Part shown: positions 60,368-63,120 of the stretch, piece after piece
Layout of the letters: each line of letters opens with the position of its first letter
Numbering within the stretch: position 1 is the stretch's first letter
From: an uncultured Caldilinea sp.
Lineage (GTDB): Bacteria > Chloroflexota > Anaerolineae > Caldilineales > Caldilineaceae
Length of the DNA: 63,120 nucleotides
Assembly: GCF_937128415.1 (NCBI RefSeq)
Contig: NZ_CAKZMJ010000023.1
Span: 1-63,120 of the forward strand
Direction of reading: 5' to 3'
Position numbers and translations under genes: made by a program
Notes under the pieces: model-generated
Told to the model about the DNA's origin: nothing
The model's input: the letters and a program-made list of their open reading frames with translations, nothing else
Database searches by the model: none

Positions 60368-63120
60368 ATGTGGAACACTCGAGCGTTTCGTGGATGGATC
60401 AAGATTTTGATTTTTGCAGGCCTGGGAATCGGTGCGCTTGCGATGGCTCTGCCTGTACGCGCATCGGGCGCCGTGCTGTACGCTGCGCCGGGCGGACTGA
60501 CCACCGGCGCATGCACCTCCTGGGCGACCGCCTGCACGCTCAGCTACGCCCTTTCCATCGCCGTCAACGGCGACCAGATTTGGGTCAAAGAAGGGGTGCA
60601 CAAGCCAGACACCACCGGCTTGGCCAATCCACGTCTGGCCACTTTTTCATTAAAAAAAGGTGTGGCGCTCTACGGCGGCTTTGCAGGAACGGAAACCAGC
60701 CTTGGGCAGAGAAGCTGGACGAGCCGTCCAACCGTCCTGAGCGGCGATATTGATCACAATGACGTCGTCGATGCAAACGGCGCAACGGTGACCATCAACG
60801 GCGCCAACGCGTACCATGTGGTGAGCGCGTATAACGTGAACAGCACGGCCTTGTTGAACGGCTTTATCATCACAGGCGGGCAGGCGACCGATCCCTCCTC
60901 CGTCCATGAACAAGGCGCCGGCGTTTACGCTGTCAGCGCCAGTCCTCAACTCAGCAATTTGGTCATTGTCGGCAACGTCGCCAGCTACGGCGGCGCCGGA
61001 ATATACAATCAAGGCGCCAGTTTTCCATCCTTAACCAATGTTGTTTTTCGCAACAATGATGCGCAGACGGGCTATGGCGGCGGTATGTACAACGAGGATC
61101 CCAGCAGCCCCACGCTCGTCAACGTAAGCTTCATCAGCAATACAGCCTCTTACGGCGGCGGAATTTTTAGCAGCGCAAACTCTTTCGCCATGTTCCTGGT
61201 GCAGTTCCGGGAAAATTATGCAAGCTACAGCGGCGGTGGAATCCACAATGACAGCGGCGCCATCCAACTTGCAAGCGCGACCTTCGTGAGCAACACTGCC
61301 GGCGCTTTCGGCGGCGGCGTTTGGAGCTACGCCGGCGCGTTGACGGTGGTGGACAGTGAATTTCGCGGCAATTTTGCAGAGGGAGGCGGCGGTGGAGTGT
61401 ACCATGATCTTAGCGAAGCTACCTTCACGAATGTGCGTTTTGTGAACAATGCCACCCTGACTTCCGGCGGCAATTACGGAGGAGGGCTCTACAACAGAAG
61501 CGGGGCTGCGACATTGACAAACGTCCTCTTTGAGGGCAATAGCAGCGCAACCGGCGGCGGAATGTATAACTACGCATCCGACGCCTGGCTCGATCAAGTG
61601 CAGTTCATCAACAACACCGCCTCCGCACAGGGTGGGGGAATGTCGAGCATTTTCGGCGTCAGCGTGGCTTTGACGGATACGGTCTTCATCGGCAATGCAG
61701 CCGGCGTACGCGGGGGCGGGATGCACACCCTGCTCGTCGAAGAAAACCTGGCGCTGACCAACGTGCTCTTCAGCGGGAACACAGCCCAGCAAGATGGCGG
61801 CGGCATGTATAGCGAAAGCGCCGTCGGCGATCCCCCTGTCGCCTTCACCAACGTGACCTTCAGCGGCAACGCGGCTCAAAACAGCGGCGGCGCACTGGTC
61901 AGCCTATACATGTCGAACGTGACGCTCACGAACGTCATCATCTGGGGCAACACGGCCGGCGTCAGCCCGGGCATCGCCAATACCTCCAGCAGCCTGCTCA
62001 TTTCGCACAGCGACATCCAGGGGTGCGGCGGCTCTACTGCGTGGAATGCAGCCTGCGGCGTCGACGGCGGCGGCAACATCGACGTCGATCCCCTCTTCGT
62101 AGACGCCGACGGCGCCGACAACATCGCCGGCACGCCGGATGACAATTTGCGTCTCCAGGTTGGTTCTCCGGCCATCGACGCCGGCGACAACGCCGCCGTT
62201 CCCTCTGGGCTCATTCATGACCTGGACGGCAACGCCCGCATCCAGGATGGAGATGGAGACAATAGCCCTGTCGTCGATATGGGCGTTTATGAGACGGCGG
62301 ACATGCATCCTCCGGTGGTCATCTCCAGTGTGCGCGCAGATGCAAACCCGACGAATGCAGCAAGCGTAAACTTTATTGTGAGCTTTTCAGAGCCGGTGAC
62401 CGATGTAGACGCAACGGATTTCAATGTGACGGCTACGGGTGTAAGCGGCGCTGCAGTGGCCAACGTGAGCGGAAGCGGCGTCGCCTACACGGTGACGGTG
62501 AGCACCGGCAGCGGAGACGGAACGTTGCGACTGGACGTTCCGGCGCTCGCCACGATTCGCGATGCGATGGGCAACGGGCTGGCCAACCTGCCCTATCAGG
62601 CGGGCGAAACGTACACCGTTGACAAGACAGGGCCTGCGGTGAATCTAGAGCAAGCTGCAGGACAGGCCGACCCCACCAATACCGCTCCTATCCACTTTAC
62701 GGTGATTTTCAACGAACCGATTCTCACGACCACCTTTTCGGTAGAGGACGTTGTGTTAGGCTGGTCGGGACCTGGCGCAATCACAGCCACAGTCGCCGAA
62801 GTTGCGCCCAACAACGGAACTGCTTTCCAGGTCGCCGTCAGCGGAATGAGCGGCAGCGGCGTGGTGACGGCGAGCATCCCGGCCGGCGTGATTCAAGACC
62901 TGATCGGCAACTTGAACACGGCAAGCTCAAGCACGGACAACAGCGTAACATACTGGGATCCAAATGCGGACAGCGATGGGGACGGCCTCAGTGACTGGGC
63001 GGAAGTGCAGCTCGGTGCGAACCCCAACGCCGCCGACAGCGACGGCGACGGCATGCCGGACGGCTGGGAGGCGGCCAACGGCCTGAACCCGACCAACCCC
63101 TCCGACGCCAGCGGCGATGC
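60368..63120 (+). CDS. Large secreted beta-helix protein with Ig-like and Ca-binding repeats, truncated by window edge
   Basis: Seen: 917 residues with no stop before the window ends. ATG 60368 has AAAGGA 7 nt upstream. Signal peptide about 1-32 (MALPVRASG cleavage region). Residues about 170-540 are short repeats with GGG-x-Y-N and F-x-x-N/N-x-A motifs (YGGGMYNED, FISNTASYGGG, FSGNTAQQDGGG), as in chlamydial Pmp-like right-handed beta-helices. Two Ig-like repeats begin near 655 (DANPTNAASVNFIV) and 760 (ADPTNTAPIHFTV). The end has thrombospondin-type-3-like DSDGDGLSDW. Inferred: adhesin or surface structural protein. Confidence 0.85.
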   Translation, partial: MWNTRAFRGWIKILIFAGLGIGALAMALPVRASGAVLYAAPGGLTTGACTSWATACTLSYALSIAVNGDQIWVKEGVHKPDTTGLANPRLATFSLKKGVALYGGFAGTETSLGQRSWTSRPTVLSGDIDHNDVVDANGATVTINGANAYHVVSAYNVNSTALLNGFIITGGQATDPSSVHEQGAGVYAVSASPQLSNLVIVGNVASYGGAGIYNQGASFPSLTNVVFRNNDAQTGYGGGMYNEDPSSPTLVNVSFISNTASYGGGIFSSANSFAMFLVQFRENYASYSGGGIHNDSGAIQLASATFVSNTAGAFGGGVWSYAGALTVVDSEFRGNFAEGGGGGVYHDLSEATFTNVRFVNNATLTSGGNYGGGLYNRSGAATLTNVLFEGNSSATGGGMYNYASDAWLDQVQFINNTASAQGGGMSSIFGVSVALTDTVFIGNAAGVRGGGMHTLLVEENLALTNVLFSGNTAQQDGGGMYSESAVGDPPVAFTNVTFSGNAAQNSGGALVSLYMSNVTLTNVIIWGNTAGVSPGIANTSSSLLISHSDIQGCGGSTAWNAACGVDGGGNIDVDPLFVDADGADNIAGTPDDNLRLQVGSPAIDAGDNAAVPSGLIHDLDGNARIQDGDGDNSPVVDMGVYETADMHPPVVISSVRADANPTNAASVNFIVSFSEPVTDVDATDFNVTATGVSGAAVANVSGSGVAYTVTVSTGSGDGTLRLDVPALATIRDAMGNGLANLPYQAGETYTVDKTGPAVNLEQAAGQADPTNTAPIHFTVIFNEPILTTTFSVEDVVLGWSGPGAITATVAEVAPNNGTAFQVAVSGMSGSGVVTASIPAGVIQDLIGNLNTASSSTDNSVTYWDPNADSDGDGLSDWAEVQLGANPNAADSDGDGMPDGWEAANGLNPTNPSDASGD

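Overview
The window is a GC-rich, gene-dense bacterial chromosome segment. Several traits point to a Chloroflexota bacterium of the Anaerolineae/Caldilineae kind: many surface lipoproteins with Thr-Pro low-complexity linkers, paired DUF1501/DUF1800 proteins, sigma-70 promoters with extended -10 boxes, T-box and glycine riboswitches, and a full-length GcvP. This placement is an inference from gene content; no 16S rRNA gene is present.

Layout. 1-3000 (+): an operon of a two-subunit thiamine-diphosphate decarboxylase, a cyclase-family hydrolase and a GNAT acetyltransferase, closed by a terminator shared with convergent mdh. 3040-11000: malate dehydrogenase, an exported FG-GAP protein, a CDP-alcohol phosphatidyltransferase, an ECF sigma factor with a likely membrane anti-sigma factor carrying LysM, and a class III CoA-transferase. 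11100-17540: a 1421-residue protein built like soluble adenylyl cyclase (C1-C2-NTPase-TPR), an orphan remnant and a lipoprotein. 17600-23530 (-): DUF1800, a sialidase-like propeller and Tat-exported DUF1501. 24000-30060 (-): gcvP behind a tandem glycine riboswitch, then two acyl-CoA dehydrogenases. 30300-31570 (+): an Rpn-family nuclease and a decayed RHS fragment.

31577-40225 (-) is a meta-cleavage pathway for a phenolic compound: HpaB-type monooxygenase, XylE-like extradiol dioxygenase, IclR regulator, acetaldehyde dehydrogenase, hydroxy-oxovalerate aldolase, flavin reductase, ring-fission hydrolase and two hydratase/decarboxylase-family enzymes. Together they would hydroxylate a phenol to a catechol, cleave the ring, hydrolyse the product and yield pyruvate plus acetyl-CoA.

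40600-49770: rplI, an array of hairpin repeats, two SH3-type lipoproteins, a GT39-like membrane protein, a protein with a C-terminal anchor next to an ArsA/Get3-type ATPase, and a methyltransferase. 49880-58000 is translation-related: truD, a LON-domain protein, tRNA-Val, a T-box leader, an M20 peptidase, thrS, infC-rpmI-rplT (infC apparently starting at ATT) and an rRNA 2'-O-methyltransferase. 58000-63120: a small membrane protein, a P5C dehydrogenase (-) and a large secreted beta-helix protein that runs off the right edge.

A family of short hairpin repeats (arms GTGCGGCT / AGCCGCAC, often followed by CTACGAT) recurs in intergenic DNA at about 46, 17622, 17740, 41305, 41379, 41453 and 58336. 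Motif readings and base pairings were made by eye; no database search or folding program was used.
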